Part shown: positions 1 through 9,417 of the stretch, in pieces
Layout of the letters: each line of letters begins with the position of its first letter
Numbering within the stretch: position 1 is the stretch's first letter
NCBI GenBank assembly: GCA_963664285.2
Contig: CAXXNX010000043.1
Location: 1 to 64,000 of the forward strand
Direction of reading: 5' to 3'
Length of the DNA: 64,000 nucleotides
From: JAJCYL01 sp963664285
GTDB lineage: Bacteria > Bacteroidota > Bacteroidia > Cytophagales > Cyclobacteriaceae
Notes under the pieces: generated by a model
The model's input: the letters and a program-made list of their open reading frames with translations, nothing else
Told to the model about the DNA's origin: nothing
Databases searched by the model: none
Translations under genes and position numbers: made by a program

Positions 1-1
1 A

Positions 2-835
2 AATGGAACGGTTTCCGGGACAGAAGCTGATTGCACGAAGTATATGGGTGAGTTGGGGAAAGATCCGCTCTTCAATGGTATCCAGTTTAAGATTGATCAA
101 TCTGATATTCATGCTTTCCAAAAAATGCATGTCAGGCTTAAGGATGAAATCGTTCATTCTTGTTTGAAGCACATAGATCCTAATGAAAACACCGGTATTC
201 ATCTTGAACCGGAAGACTTTCGTAAGATAAAAGATGATGAAGACGTTGTAGTACTAGATGTGCGCTCTCAATATGAACATGAAGTTGGGCACTTCAAAAA
301 TGCTGTAACCCTGGATATTGATAATTTCAGAGACTTTCCTCATAAATTAAAAGAGTTTAAATCCAAATACAAAGACAAAAAGATCCTAACCTATTGTACA
401 GGCGGCATCAAATGTGAGAAGGCAAGTGCCTATTTATTAGAGCAGGGTTTTGAGAGTGTCTACCAGCTACATGGCGGTATAATTAATTATGGGCTAGAAG
501 AAGGTGGAGAAGATTTTGATGGCAAATGTTATGTTTTTGATAACCGGATAGCGGTTGATGTCAATAGTGTTAACCCGAAGGTGATCTCGAAATGCTATGT
601 GTGTAATGAACCTTCAGATCGAATGATAAATTGTGGCAATCCGGTTTGTAACAGGCACGTACCAATTTGCGAAAAATGTGGTTGGGAAATGGATGGCGGA
701 TGCTCTGAAGAGTGTAAAAATCACCCCGAAAAAAGGCCTTATGACGGTACCGGTTATTATGCTAAAAAGATGAATGGTTATAATCCATATAAAGGTCTAT
801 ACCGCGATAAAAACACATCTATGTCTCAGCAGTGA
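2..835 (+). CDS. trhO: tRNA uridine(34) hydroxylase TrhO, 5'-partial
   Basis: Rhodanese-related protein of the TrhO (YceA) family, which hydroxylates uridine 34 of certain tRNAs in an oxygen-dependent reaction in the cytosol. The frame is open from the left edge, and the residues before the first internal Met (base 44) read as family sequence, so the gene starts outside the window. The rhodanese domain holds DVRSQYEHEVGHF and the active-site loop YCTGGIKCEK, with the catalytic Cys about 118 residues after that Met. It is followed by the family's Cys-rich C-terminal tail (CYVC, CGNPVC, CEKCG). The length from the edge is 277 residues, so only a short N-terminal part is missing. It looks intact, unlike many neighbours. 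The family call is confident; the modification activity is inferred from the family. Confidence 0.93.
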   Translation, partial: NGTVSGTEADCTKYMGELGKDPLFNGIQFKIDQSDIHAFQKMHVRLKDEIVHSCLKHIDPNENTGIHLEPEDFRKIKDDEDVVVLDVRSQYEHEVGHFKNAVTLDIDNFRDFPHKLKEFKSKYKDKKILTYCTGGIKCEKASAYLLEQGFESVYQLHGGIINYGLEEGGEDFDGKCYVFDNRIAVDVNSVNPKVISKCYVCNEPSDRMINCGNPVCNRHVPICEKCGWEMDGGCSEECKNHPEKRPYDGTGYYAKKMNGYNPYKGLYRDKNTSMSQQ

Positions 836-852
836 CCATTCCTTGATGGTCA
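833..852. other. hairpin at the trhO stop codon
   Basis: Perfect 7-bp inverted repeat TGACCAT / ATGGTCA with a 6-nt loop, beginning on the trhO stop codon. No T-run follows on either strand, so it is not a standard intrinsic terminator. It may be a weak 3' end signal. Confidence 0.3.
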
Positions 853-900
853 ACAAAGAAACATCTTTCATCTTATTGTGATTTTATTTATTCTTACGCT

Positions 901-1327
901 ATGGCTAGCTATTCTCAATCTGAGTTAATCTTAAATCCCGATGGGAGTGTCTATCATCTGAGTCTCAAGCCTGAACATTTGTCAGATACTATCTTGGTTG
1001 TAGGAGATCCCGGCAGAGTACATCGAGTCAGTCAGTTCTTTGATGATGTAGACTTTGAGATGAACAAGCGGGAGTTTATCACCCATATTGGCAAGTATAA
1101 AGGCAATAGGATCACTGTCCTAAGTACTGGTATGGGCATAGATAATGTCGAGATCGCTATGACAGAGCTAGATGCGCTAGCCAACATTAATCTTAAAACC
1201 CGGGAACCCAATACTCAACAAAAAAGACTTAGGATCATCAGAATTGGTTCGTCAGCAAGTTTCCAGGAAGATATCAGGGTGGGAAGCCATGTGGTATCGG
1301 AGTATGCCATTGGTCTTGATACGTTAA
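901..1327 (+). pseudogene. nucleoside phosphorylase, truncated by IS insertion
   Basis: N-terminal half (about 142 residues) of a cytosolic nucleoside phosphorylase related to uridine phosphorylase, which splits nucleosides into base and ribose-1-phosphate. Visible family signatures are the phosphate-binding GDPGRVHRVSQFFDD near residue 37, STGMGIDNVEIA near residue 75 and the RIGSSASFQ segment near residue 115. The frame runs into IS1380-like copy 1 at a TTAA. On the far side of that IS lies another IS fragment, not the rest of the gene, and the C-terminal half with the purine/pyrimidine-specificity loop is nowhere in the window. The loss is therefore by rearrangement or deletion, not simple insertion. 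It starts 65 bp after trhO in the same direction. Confidence 0.85.
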
Positions 1328-2948
1328 CCCGCATTATTCATAGGCCACCAATTTTGGGATTAATAATGGGTTGCTAACTATTTTCGATTGGAGTGTATGT
1401 ATTAATTTGAAGATCAACCAGGTTTCTGGATTTCAAAGGACATTAGAGCGTTTTTTTGTTAGAATTTTTCAATTTTCAGTCAAAGCTCTATTGTGTTCTT
1501 ATGGAAGAACATTTTTTTGATTAAACTAAACTGTTTAACTGATCGGTCAGTTCACCGTAAGCAAATCGCCCAGCAGGTATTGATATCTAAAGGCTCTTGA
1601 GAATTGTATTATCAATGATCTTTTCCTTTCTTTCAGGCACGCCCCAACCTTCATCAGGTAAAGCCGGATATTGTCCACTTGCCATCGTTTAGCAAAGTGG
1701 TGTTTTGTTTTGGCAATTAATAATTTAATCTGCTGGAACATTTCATAACAGAGGGTAGCGATGATTAAACGCATGAAATTGGCCCAGTAGCGATGACAGG
1801 AAAGCCGGTCGGAATAAGTCATGTTTTTGAGTTCCTTTATTCGATTTTCACTGGCATCACCTCGCTTGACATAAAAATCAAAGTAAATCTGTTGAGCGGT
1901 CATCGCTTCAAAGTTGCTCACAAAGTAACGGACATTCATTCCTTTTCCGGTAGACTCCACTTTGGCGTACAGCTTTTCAGAACGATCCCAGCTTTTGGCC
2001 TGGTAAGTAAACGGGCCAACAAACTCTTGATGTTTGATGATTTTTGAAGCATATTCCTTTTTTACTTCAATGATAGTCTGTTTGGTAAAAGTCTTTAAAA
2101 CTTCATTACTACTAATACCTAAACAAAATTGAAGGTCAAACTGCTTAGCTATCCGATAAAAAGATGCTCCTGAAAAGCCACTATCCGCTCGAATAAGGAT
2201 CTTTACTGAGGGCAGTTTTTTTCTGATTTTAATGACAATCCTTTTCAATAAGGCCACAAACCATTTGTTGGAGTGACAATTGCCCGGACGTAGTACTGGT
2301 AAAATGACCTGACCGGTGTTCCCGTCCTTAAAGAACAACTCATGGTACATAGTCTGTCCATAATAGCCATTATACAAACTGAGTTGTTGGGATCCATGAG
2401 TAGGGTCATCGGTACCATCTACATCAATGATGATTTGACCAGTCTTCTCTTTCAACTCCTCTACATAACGGTCTACAAACCATTGACTCATCTGGTAGAT
2501 CAGACTCCGATCGGCCTTGTTTTCAAATCGACTTAAAGTAGGCTGGGAACATAATCCGCTATCTAGTACTTTACGGATCACCGGATCCTCTCGGAGTTTT
2601 TGTTCGTCATTGCAATCCTGATAGCCCTGCATCATTAAAAACACCCGTTGGCGAAGTATTTCTTCATAAGTGTATTCGATAAAAAAGGGGTTTCGATAGT
2701 CAGGAATCAGTGCGGCGAAGCTTTTTAATAGACCAGTCTTTCTCTCTACTTTTTCACTTAACAATATCGCTCCGTCTGAGCTAATCGCTGATGCTGAAAA
2801 ATCAAATTTAAAAGCTTGTTTTCCTCGATAAAATACGGTATCTTTTTCCTTATATTCAGGCATAAATTAATTGCTTATTTTGTTGTCTAACTATCTCAAT
2901 ATAAGCAATTTATGCCTGTTTTTTATTGTCTACTATGAATTTTTCGGG
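1328..2948 (-). mobile_element. IS1380-like element, copy 1 (full length)
   Basis: Full 1,621-bp copy in reverse orientation, ending in CCCGCATTATTCATAG on the left and CTATGAATTTTTCGGG on the right. Both ends touch a TTAA (1324-1327 and 2949-2952). The flanks do not belong to one gene. The left flank is the nucleoside phosphorylase and the right flank is the 3' part of another copy of the same IS, so this copy sits at a rearrangement junction as well as inside a nest. The transposase gene is intact. Confidence 0.93.
1547..2863 (-). CDS. IS1380-family transposase, copy 1
   Basis: DDE transposase of 438 residues that would cut and paste the surrounding element. The catalytic series matches the other copies: DVDGTDDPTHG (first Asp near 147), RADSGFSGASFY (second Asp near 227), and a Y-R-E-K style block YVKRGDASENRIKELK carrying the Glu near 339. 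It differs from the most common copy sequence by a few substitutions (Met to Ile in the EEMLRQ stretch, Arg to Gln in EMFRQ, Thr to Ile near the C-terminus). None touches the catalytic motifs. The start codon ATG lies inside the element's subterminal hairpin. It is likely functional, but this is untested. Confidence 0.93.
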   Translation of the reverse strand: MPEYKEKDTVFYRGKQAFKFDFSASAISSDGAILLSEKVERKTGLLKSFAALIPDYRNPFFIEYTYEEILRQRVFLMMQGYQDCNDEQKLREDPVIRKVLDSGLCSQPTLSRFENKADRSLIYQMSQWFVDRYVEELKEKTGQIIIDVDGTDDPTHGSQQLSLYNGYYGQTMYHELFFKDGNTGQVILPVLRPGNCHSNKWFVALLKRIVIKIRKKLPSVKILIRADSGFSGASFYRIAKQFDLQFCLGISSNEVLKTFTKQTIIEVKKEYASKIIKHQEFVGPFTYQAKSWDRSEKLYAKVESTGKGMNVRYFVSNFEAMTAQQIYFDFYVKRGDASENRIKELKNMTYSDRLSCHRYWANFMRLIIATLCYEMFQQIKLLIAKTKHHFAKRWQVDNIRLYLMKVGACLKERKRSLIIQFSRAFRYQYLLGDLLTVN

Positions 2949-4157
2949 TTAAGTCGATTTGAAAACAAGGCCGATCGGAGTCTGATCTACCAGATGAGTC
3001 AATGGTTTGTAGACCGTTATGTAGAGGAGTTGAAAGAGAAGACTGGTCAAATCATCATTGATGTAGATGGTACCGATGACCCTACTCATGGATTCCAACA
3101 ACTCAGTTTGTATAATGGCTATTATGGACAGACTATGTACCATGAGTTGTTCTTTAAGGACGGGAACACCGGTCAGGTCATTTTACCAGTACTACGTCCG
3201 GGCAATTGTCACTCCAACAAATGGTTTGTGGCCTTATTGAAAAGGATTGTCATTAAAATCAGAAAAAAACTGCCCTCAGTAAAGATCCTTATTCGAGCGG
3301 ATAGTGGCTTTTCAGGAGCATCTTTTTATCGGATAGCTAAGCAGTTTGACCTTCAATTTTGTTTAGGTATTAGTAGTAATGAAGTTTTAAAGACTTTTAC
3401 CAAACAGACTATCATTGAAGTAAAAAAGGAATATGCTTCAAAAATCATCAAACATCAAGAGTTTGTTGGCCCGTTTACTTACCAGGCCAAAAGCTGGGAT
3501 CGTTCTGAAAAGCTGTACGCCAAAGTGGAGTCTACCGGAAAAGGAATGAATGTCCGTTACTTTGTGAGCAACTTTGAAGCGATGACCGCTCAACAGATTT
3601 ACTTTGATTTTTATGTCAAGCGAGGTGATGCCAGTGAAAATCGAATAAAGGAACTCAAAAACATGACTTATTCCGACCGGCTTTCCTGTCATCGCTACTG
3701 GGCCAATTTCATGCGTTTAATCATCGCTACCCTCTGTTATGAAATGTTCCGGCAGATTAAATTATTAATTGCCAAAACAAAACACCACTTTGCTAAACGA
3801 TGGCAAGTGGACAATATCCGGCTTTACCTGATGAAGGTTGGGGCGTGCCTGAAAGAAAGGAAAAGATCATTGACAATACAATTCTCAAGAGCCTTTAGAT
3901 ATCAATACCTGCTGGGCGATTTGCTTACGGTGAACTGACCGATCAGTTAAACAGTTTGGTTTAATCAAAAAAATGTTCTTCCATAAGAACACAATAGAGC
4001 TTTGACTGAAAATTGAAAAATTCTAACAAAAAAACGCTCTAATGTCCTTTGAAATCCAGAAACCTGGTTGATCTTCAAATTAATACATACACTCCAATCA
4101 AAAATAGTTAGCAACCCATTATTAATCCCAAAATTGGTGGCCTATGAATAATGCGGG
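2949..4157 (+). mobile_element. IS1380-like element, copy 2 (3' part only)
   Basis: Element positions 413-1621, starting exactly at the internal TTAA of the transposase gene where copy 1 has inserted. The remaining reading frame runs to 3938 and keeps both Asp motifs and the Glu motif, but lacks the first ~109 residues. An open frame into it from copy 1's end has only a TTG start. The first 412 bp of this copy are absent on the other side of copy 1. The outer flank reads TTAG instead of TTAA, and a fragment of an ABC permease follows. It is a dead copy. Confidence 0.9.
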
Positions 4158-4602
4158 TTAGGTCTGAGTGGGGTAGGAAGGACTTTTATACCTACGTTCA
4201 ATTAGCTGATGGCGCCATCCCGAATGAGTTGGAAAGAAAGCTTCCGGATCTCGTTGAAAAATACAAACCTGAGAATGCTGAACGTAACCTAAGGGACGTT
4301 TTGCTTCTTCAACCGCTGAAAGATATTCACCTCTATACCCGGTTAACCGACGAGCCGGAAATTCACGGGAACGGAGATGGTGTTTATTATCTCGGGATAG
4401 TAGCTTTCTTCATTATCATTATTGCCTGGGTCAATTATGTTAATCTTAGCACGGCTCGTTCATTAGACCGCGGCAGGGAAGTGGGATTACGCAAAGTATT
4501 GGGTAGTCATCGCAAGAACCTGATCCTGCAGTTTCTTATTGAATCCTTTGTGATTAACCTCATGGCTATGATTTTGGCAGTTGTATTTATTTTTCTGATC
4601 AC
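4158..4602 (+). pseudogene. FtsX-like ABC transporter permease, internal fragment 1
   Basis: Piece of a MacB/FtsX-type permease of the kind Bacteroidota use for lipoprotein or peptide export. It shows the end of the periplasmic MacB-type domain (LQPLKDIHLYTRL), then a membrane segment (YYLGIVAFFIIIIAWVNYV) and the cytoplasmic signature LSTARSLDRGREVGLRKVLGSHR followed by QFLIES. The N-terminus is lost at the IS end. Around base 4602 similarity stops inside the following membrane helix without any IS. A second FtsX fragment near 44 kb covers an overlapping part of the fold, so the two are pieces of different paralogues, not two halves of one gene. Confidence 0.8.
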
Positions 4603-4797
4603 ACCGGCACCCGGCATTTGTGCTCTCGTCGTTCAAACCGGTAGCTGTTTTGCATGGCAAATTGAAATAATCCTGAAAGAACAGAACCAAGTACCAGGAG
4701 TCCACCGAACTTTTCCCGGAAGAAGGCTTTACACATAGAAATCTTGCGAGGATTAAGCGTGTTTTGGGTCTAGAAAAAGAGGCATTGCGTATAATTA

Positions 4798-6822
4798 GTG
4801 TCTCTAAGAAAACAGCGAGTTTTAGGTCGTATTAAAATATTGCTTAAAATGGAACAATGAAAAAATCACTCACCTTGCTGACTAATAAAGGGTGACTTTG
4901 CTTTTATTCATTGTTTTTGATGGTTTTTGATAAAAATAGCCGGGTTTTAGCCTGGCCAGGACGCACTTCTGCCAGTGCCTAATCCTTATTAAACAGCTAA
5001 AAGGTGATTAAGCTGCTTGTTTCTGGCAATTGGCTTGCTGCTGGGCGGCCAGACGGTCAGCCTGGAGTTTACGCCCGATCTTGTGAAGGTTGTAGGCAGT
5101 AATGGCCAACCCGATGTAGCTATTGAAAGTTTTGCGGGTACGGTTCGGGCATCGGTCCAATCCCCGGTGTTCCAGCTCATTAATGTTGGATTCGATAGCA
5201 GAATGCTTGTTTTTCAACCTTTTGAAGGCTGGCGCTGATTCGATGGCTTTTTCTTCTTTGTTTAACCTACCCTTTTTAGGCATGATCACTTCTGGAATGA
5301 AGGTTTGCAGAGTTGCTTTATCCTCTTTATCGGAAAACCCCTTGTCGGTGCTCAGGCTTTGGATGGGGTATTTCTCAGCGATACGCCGGGCAATTGATAG
5401 GGTAAGTTGGTTGTCGGTTTGTTTTTCAGCTATTTGCCAGTCTATGAGTAAATGGTATTGATCCGAAGTGATGGCCAGATTCTTACCGATCTCCACATTG
5501 GGGTGCAGTTTGCCTTTTTTGATCATTTCGGCATAAGGTTGAAAGATGGAAAAGACTTTTTCGGCATGGGGAATGGTCTCTGCTCTGATCAACCGCCTGT
5601 CGAGCAACTCGATGTGCCTTTCCAACATCTCAAGATAATAGGTCAATGCCATCAGGGCTGCGAACTCCTCGATAGAGTTTCCCTGATGTTTTTCCAACAT
5701 TTGGCCCACTTTCTTGCTCAAAGCCCGGGCTTTAGTCAGATAGGAAGTGGCAGCCTACTCTACCCGCTCCTCTTTGTTTTTTCCTCCTGAGCCGGTGGTC
5801 CTGCCCACGCTGCGCATCAGCCTTTTGAGGGATCTGCGCCAATCCCCGGACTTACGCCAGCCAGTAAAATACCTTTTTGAGACCAATAAATCAGCTACAT
5901 CTATACACTTTCTGGCACTGTCCCATAGCAGGTTGTAGTCGGTAGGAAAGTGGGTGTCGGTTTCTACCACGAAACTATCGGTCTTGCAACGCAAGGCAAC
6001 TTCCTCCCCTCCGGTTTTTCCTTTTTTTTTTTAAACACCTGGTGACCTGCTGCTACGATTACATCATTGATGCCGATGAGCAGTTCATCGTCCAGCAAGG
6101 TCACATTGTCATAAATGTTCTGGTACTTATACTGTTTGCCCACAGAGTAGTCGGTAGGTAGCACCCCCATAATGCCCCGTACCAACGTGTCGTAATTGGA
6201 GATATGGTGTAACTCATCGTAAGAGATGTTCATGCACAGGCGCACCTGGGCCAATACGAAGACCTCCCACAGACTCATACCCTCACGGCCCGTCTTTTTC
6301 TTTCCCTCAATGAGCTTGGAAGAAAGTAATTCAAAAATACGCTGGTTCCATTCAGGTTGGACATAGATATATTGAAGGGCGGCTGCCAGGGCAGCTAAGT
6401 GGCTTTTAGTTTTCACCGGAGCCTCTACTTGCTCGATGGGTGTGCATCCCAGGGTAAGTTGGGGCTGGAAGGATTTCCTCATGGTTTGTATTTATATCGG
6501 TTATATGCAATATAATGATTAATCCTGATAAACCAACCGAAAAAATCGTTTCTTTTCTACACTGAATGAACAAAAAAAGGACAGGGATTTTACTCCCCGA
6601 CAGACCAAAAAGCCTGCGAATCTCAAAGTGAATTCTTTGGGGTTTTTGAATGGAAAACCTTCAAATGGCCAATTAGCAGGCTACAACGCAACTGTTCTTG
6701 ATAATATTTGTGAATTTGATAATTCTACTGAATCAGATTCGAGAATAATTCAGCGCTGATTTGATGGAAAAAATACGAATATGATGGATAATCAGCATAT
6801 TAGCCTGTTTTCATACAGACAC
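4798..6822 (-). mobile_element. ISNCY-type element, copy A
   Basis: 2,025-bp element with 18-bp terminal inverted repeats differing at two positions, GTGTCTCTAAGAAAACAG and GTGTCTGTATGAAAACAG. It is flanked by a 6-bp target repeat that has diverged by one base (TAATTA at 4792-4797, TAGTTA at 6823-6828). Excising it restores the frame of the surrounding TPR gene. It is nearly identical to copy B at 53-57 kb, which retains an intact transposase; here the transposase is dead. Confidence 0.9.
5008..6482 (-). pseudogene. ISNCY-family transposase, copy A (inactivated)
   Basis: Same protein as the intact 490-residue transposase of copy B, starting MRKSFQPQLTLG and ending NCQKQAA. Two lesions are visible by comparison. 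A run of 11 T here against 9 in copy B (near 6025) shifts the frame, and a CAG-to-TAG nonsense change occurs near 5756 in the Glu-Gln-Ala-Ala stretch. Only three disconnected open frames remain, so this copy cannot encode a working transposase but could be mobilised in trans by copy B. Confidence 0.92.
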
Positions 6823-6961
6823 TAGTTAATAAGGGACTGAAGCAAGATCCGGACAATGAAAGTCTTTTAGAGTTGAAAAGTGAATTACGTGCATTATTGG
6901 ATTACTGACAACAATATGCTGTCCAAAAGATAACGAGTAGGTTTAGCTTGTATGATACCGT

Positions 6962-7867
6962 CTAAACCTTTTCAAACACCAACCGATAGTGGTCCATTAT
7001 TTCCTGCTCAAAACATACCCTATTGGGGCTTACTCTAAATACTGCTATCTGATGTCTGAATTCTTTATCTGTTAGGTATCTAGGAATAAGGGACAAGTAT
7101 AGCCAGTATTTTTTCAGATTAAATTTTCTGAACCTCTTTCTCCATTGGCCTATAGTCTCTATATAATCTAACCTTCCACTACTTTGAGAAATTAATTTAA
7201 AATGAGGCTCAGCGTTTTTTATTACCATTTCATGACCATAGGGTAGCCATGAGCCAGGGAATTCTTTAACCATTAGCGCTAATACATTTGGCGCTGACCC
7301 TTCCTCGGCATTGATGTCAAAATCCTCATAATCAAGCATGTTTTTACTAAAAGTCATGGTCTGCATGTAAAATCTTCCGCTAGGCGGTAAAAGATCGTTT
7401 AGTGTCTTAAAAAAATTGCTATATACTTTCTCTTGTTTTCCCTCCTGCCATTCTTCAAAGGAGCAGAAATGCTCTAATCCTCCAATGCAGGTAACGGCGT
7501 CAAATGTCCCAAAATCGTCCGGTTTTACATAGCGGCAATCCTTCACTATTACGTTATATCCATTTTTTTGACATGCTTTTGCTTGTCCCTCAGACAAGGT
7601 TAAACCAATACTGGTCGCTTCTCTTTCCCTAGTAATATATTTGGTAAAAGGCGCCCAGCCACAAGCCATATCAAGCACTTTGCTTCCTTTGTTAATATTA
7701 AGGCTATCAGCTATAAATTTGTGTTTGGCTTTTTGAGCTGCTTCAAGAGACATTGAAAAATCACCATCATATTTGGCTCCGCTGTAATCTCCTGTTTCTC
7801 CAATACTTAATCGAAATATTTTGTCAATAGTGGTATAGGTAAAATCTAAATTCTTTTTATCTGCCAT
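6962..7867 (-). CDS. SAM-dependent methyltransferase, cyclopropane-fatty-acid-synthase-like
   Basis: Class I methyltransferase of about 301 residues. The SAM-binding motif VLDMACGWAPFTKYITRE lies near residue 70, followed by the GLTLSEGQ segment typical of cyclopropane-fatty-acyl-phospholipid synthase relatives and the acidic loop FDAVTCIGGLEHF. Members transfer a methyl group to unsaturated lipids or related small substrates in the cytosol or at the membrane. I chose the Met of MADKKNLDF as start; an upstream in-frame Met would add 16 residues rich in Ile/Arg that look non-native. The gene is complete and isolated, with no co-directional partner. The lipid substrate is an inference; a small-molecule methyltransferase role is equally possible. 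Confidence 0.75.
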   Translation of the reverse strand: MADKKNLDFTYTTIDKIFRLSIGETGDYSGAKYDGDFSMSLEAAQKAKHKFIADSLNINKGSKVLDMACGWAPFTKYITREREATSIGLTLSEGQAKACQKNGYNVIVKDCRYVKPDDFGTFDAVTCIGGLEHFCSFEEWQEGKQEKVYSNFFKTLNDLLPPSGRFYMQTMTFSKNMLDYEDFDINAEEGSAPNVLALMVKEFPGSWLPYGHEMVIKNAEPHFKLISQSSGRLDYIETIGQWRKRFRKFNLKKYWLYLSLIPRYLTDKEFRHQIAVFRVSPNRVCFEQEIMDHYRLVFEKV

Positions 7868-8382
7868 TTTTGTATTTCTAATTGTAATTATTTTCTCACA
7901 AAGAGTTGCTATCATTTTTTAGAAGGGCCAAAAATATCCATTATTCTCAACAACATCTGACAGGACAGGTAAATTCTCGTTTTCATTGTTGTTTCTTGTG
8001 CACAGAGGCTCCTTTATTACATTACATCCTGCAAATCTACCTAAAGCCTATCGATGAAGCTAGTTGATCATCCTCTACATAATTAATTAATTTACGCCAT
8101 GGTTTGTGTCGCAAAGTCAATTGTGAAGACACAGCCGATGGCGAGAATAATTTTGCAAAAAGATTAAGTTTCTGAATAGCTTGCCCCGTTACTCAGAGAC
8201 GGTTTTACGTTGAACTCAGGTTCGAAAGTTATTATATAGTTTCTCCTCACCTACGATGGTCTTTCAGTATGTGTGTCTTTAAATGAGGGAAAAATGGAAA
8301 TAAATTAGCTTCAATAAAATATCGAGGAGGCAATCTTTGCCTCTGCCCAATAACGAAAAGAGCTTAATTTAAATAGATAGGT
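7868..8382. other. gene-free stretch
   Basis: About 500 bp between two reverse-strand genes. I see no credible coding frame or RNA gene. The only structure recognised is the hairpin near 8335. The promoter of the methyltransferase should lie in its first 100 bp, but no element stands out. Confidence 0.5.
8315..8343 (-). terminator. candidate terminator after the GH113-like gene
   Basis: Perfect 7-bp stem GAGGCAA / TTGCCTC with a 3-nt loop (8327-8343). On the reverse strand it is followed by a T-rich stretch (GATATTTTATT). It lies about 40 bp beyond the stop codon of the reverse-strand glycoside-hydrolase-like gene. The T-run is interrupted, so its strength is uncertain. Confidence 0.45.
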
Positions 8383-9417
8383 TCACCTCCCATACCACTT
8401 TGCTACCACTTCCTGGGCATGTTTGTTCTGTGGTGTAAATCGTTTGTCGCCAATACCGCCGGCGCTCTCGTGGTCAGGAAACCACTTCCATAAAAAGCCC
8501 CCGGCAAACCATGTCTCCTGCCAAAACGTACGGTATAAGGCTTCATATGCGTTCTTTTGGGCGATCATATCTACAGAACGATCATCTGCCCGCTCCCAGG
8601 GAGCCTTGGAACAGAATTCAACGCTTCGGTAGCCGTATTCTGTGAAAAGTAACGGTTTACCGTACGAATCACTAAAATCCATTAGCTTCTCTTTATGAGG
8701 CAGCCACGCTTCCACGAGTTCTTCCAAATCAGGTCGCTTGTTATTTTTTAGTGGGAAATAAGCATCAATGCCAATGAAATCCAACTCATCCCAGAAATCC
8801 ACGTTTTCATAATTATCCCAGTTAGCGGCATAAGTCAGTGGTCCATGGTATACAGTCTTTATTTGGGCAATGAGATTTCCCCAAAAGTGGGGTCTCTTTT
8901 TTACGACCTGACGAAATTCGGTAGCTATACAAAGTAGATCTACTTGTAATGAATCGGCAATATTAGCGTAAGTCATCAGGTAACTGGTATAGTCTTTTTC
9001 CCAGGTTTGCCAATCCTCTTCATTGTCCAAACTATAGTCTCCCGGCCATCCATCTCCCCGTACCCACACATGCGGCTTAAGCATCACTCGATAGCCAGCG
9101 TCTTTGGCGGTTTGAATAGCATTAATTGCGCCTTCGGTCTTTTCGCCAGACCACTGACGTCGGTAATTAAATTGTACAAATGGCTGATCCTTCTTTGATA
9201 CCGCATAAGGCACAACCGCCACCCAATTGGCGTTTATTTTGGCCAAATTATACAGCTTATCTAAGGTCAGTGGACTGTGTGTGCTCACTAAATTCACCCC
9301 ATTCATTCGGTCATAGTCGAAAAAAACCCCTTTATCTCCGAGTAATATAACACCCGCGAATAAGGTGGCGGCGGCCACCGTGGCAATGATGATGAATTTA
9401 TTGAACAGGTCGAACAT
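8383..9417 (-). CDS. GH113-like glycosidase, membrane-anchored
   Basis: 344-residue TIM-barrel protein resembling glycoside hydrolase family 113 (beta-mannanase-like). A single hydrophobic segment at residues 5-27 should act as a signal anchor facing the periplasm. Barrel landmarks include MLKPHVWVRGDGWPG near 112, LLCIATEFRQV near 162 (candidate acid/base Glu), DFIGIDAYFPL near 215 and LLFTEYGYRS near 258 (candidate nucleophile Glu). The next strand, FLWKWFPDHESAGG, is also typical. Its start overlaps the end of the upstream exporter gene by 20 bp, so the two are probably translated together. The substrate is not readable; beta-mannan or a related glycan is the family-based guess. Confidence 0.8.
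   Translation of the reverse strand: MFDLFNKFIIIATVAAATLFAGVILLGDKGVFFDYDRMNGVNLVSTHSPLTLDKLYNLAKINANWVAVVPYAVSKKDQPFVQFNYRRQWSGEKTEGAINAIQTAKDAGYRVMLKPHVWVRGDGWPGDYSLDNEEDWQTWEKDYTSYLMTYANIADSLQVDLLCIATEFRQVVKKRPHFWGNLIAQIKTVYHGPLTYAANWDNYENVDFWDELDFIGIDAYFPLKNNKRPDLEELVEAWLPHKEKLMDFSDSYGKPLLFTEYGYRSVEFCSKAPWERADDRSVDMIAQKNAYEALYRTFWQETWFAGGFLWKWFPDHESAGGIGDKRFTPQNKHAQEVVAKWYGR

Larger units (their letters stand above)
4677..6908 (+). pseudogene. TPR-type protein C-terminus, split by ISNCY copy A
   Basis: Removing the ISNCY-type element and one 6-bp target repeat joins two frames into LEKEALRIINKGLKQDPDN and onward to a stop at 6906-6908. This is a typical last tetratricopeptide repeat (Ala-Leu-Arg pattern followed by a Pro-Asp-Asn turn). 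About 40 codons remain to the left of the IS and 26 to the right. No start codon or signal is visible, and the left part merges into unreadable sequence after the FtsX fragment. It is a remnant of a larger TPR gene; function unknown. Confidence 0.55.

Noticed and set aside
1793..2047. Short frames of 84 and 64 residues on the strand opposite each IS1380 transposase, repeated in every copy
   Set aside because: They are conserved only because the IS copies are nearly identical and lie fully inside the transposase gene on the other strand; no start signals or known similarity.
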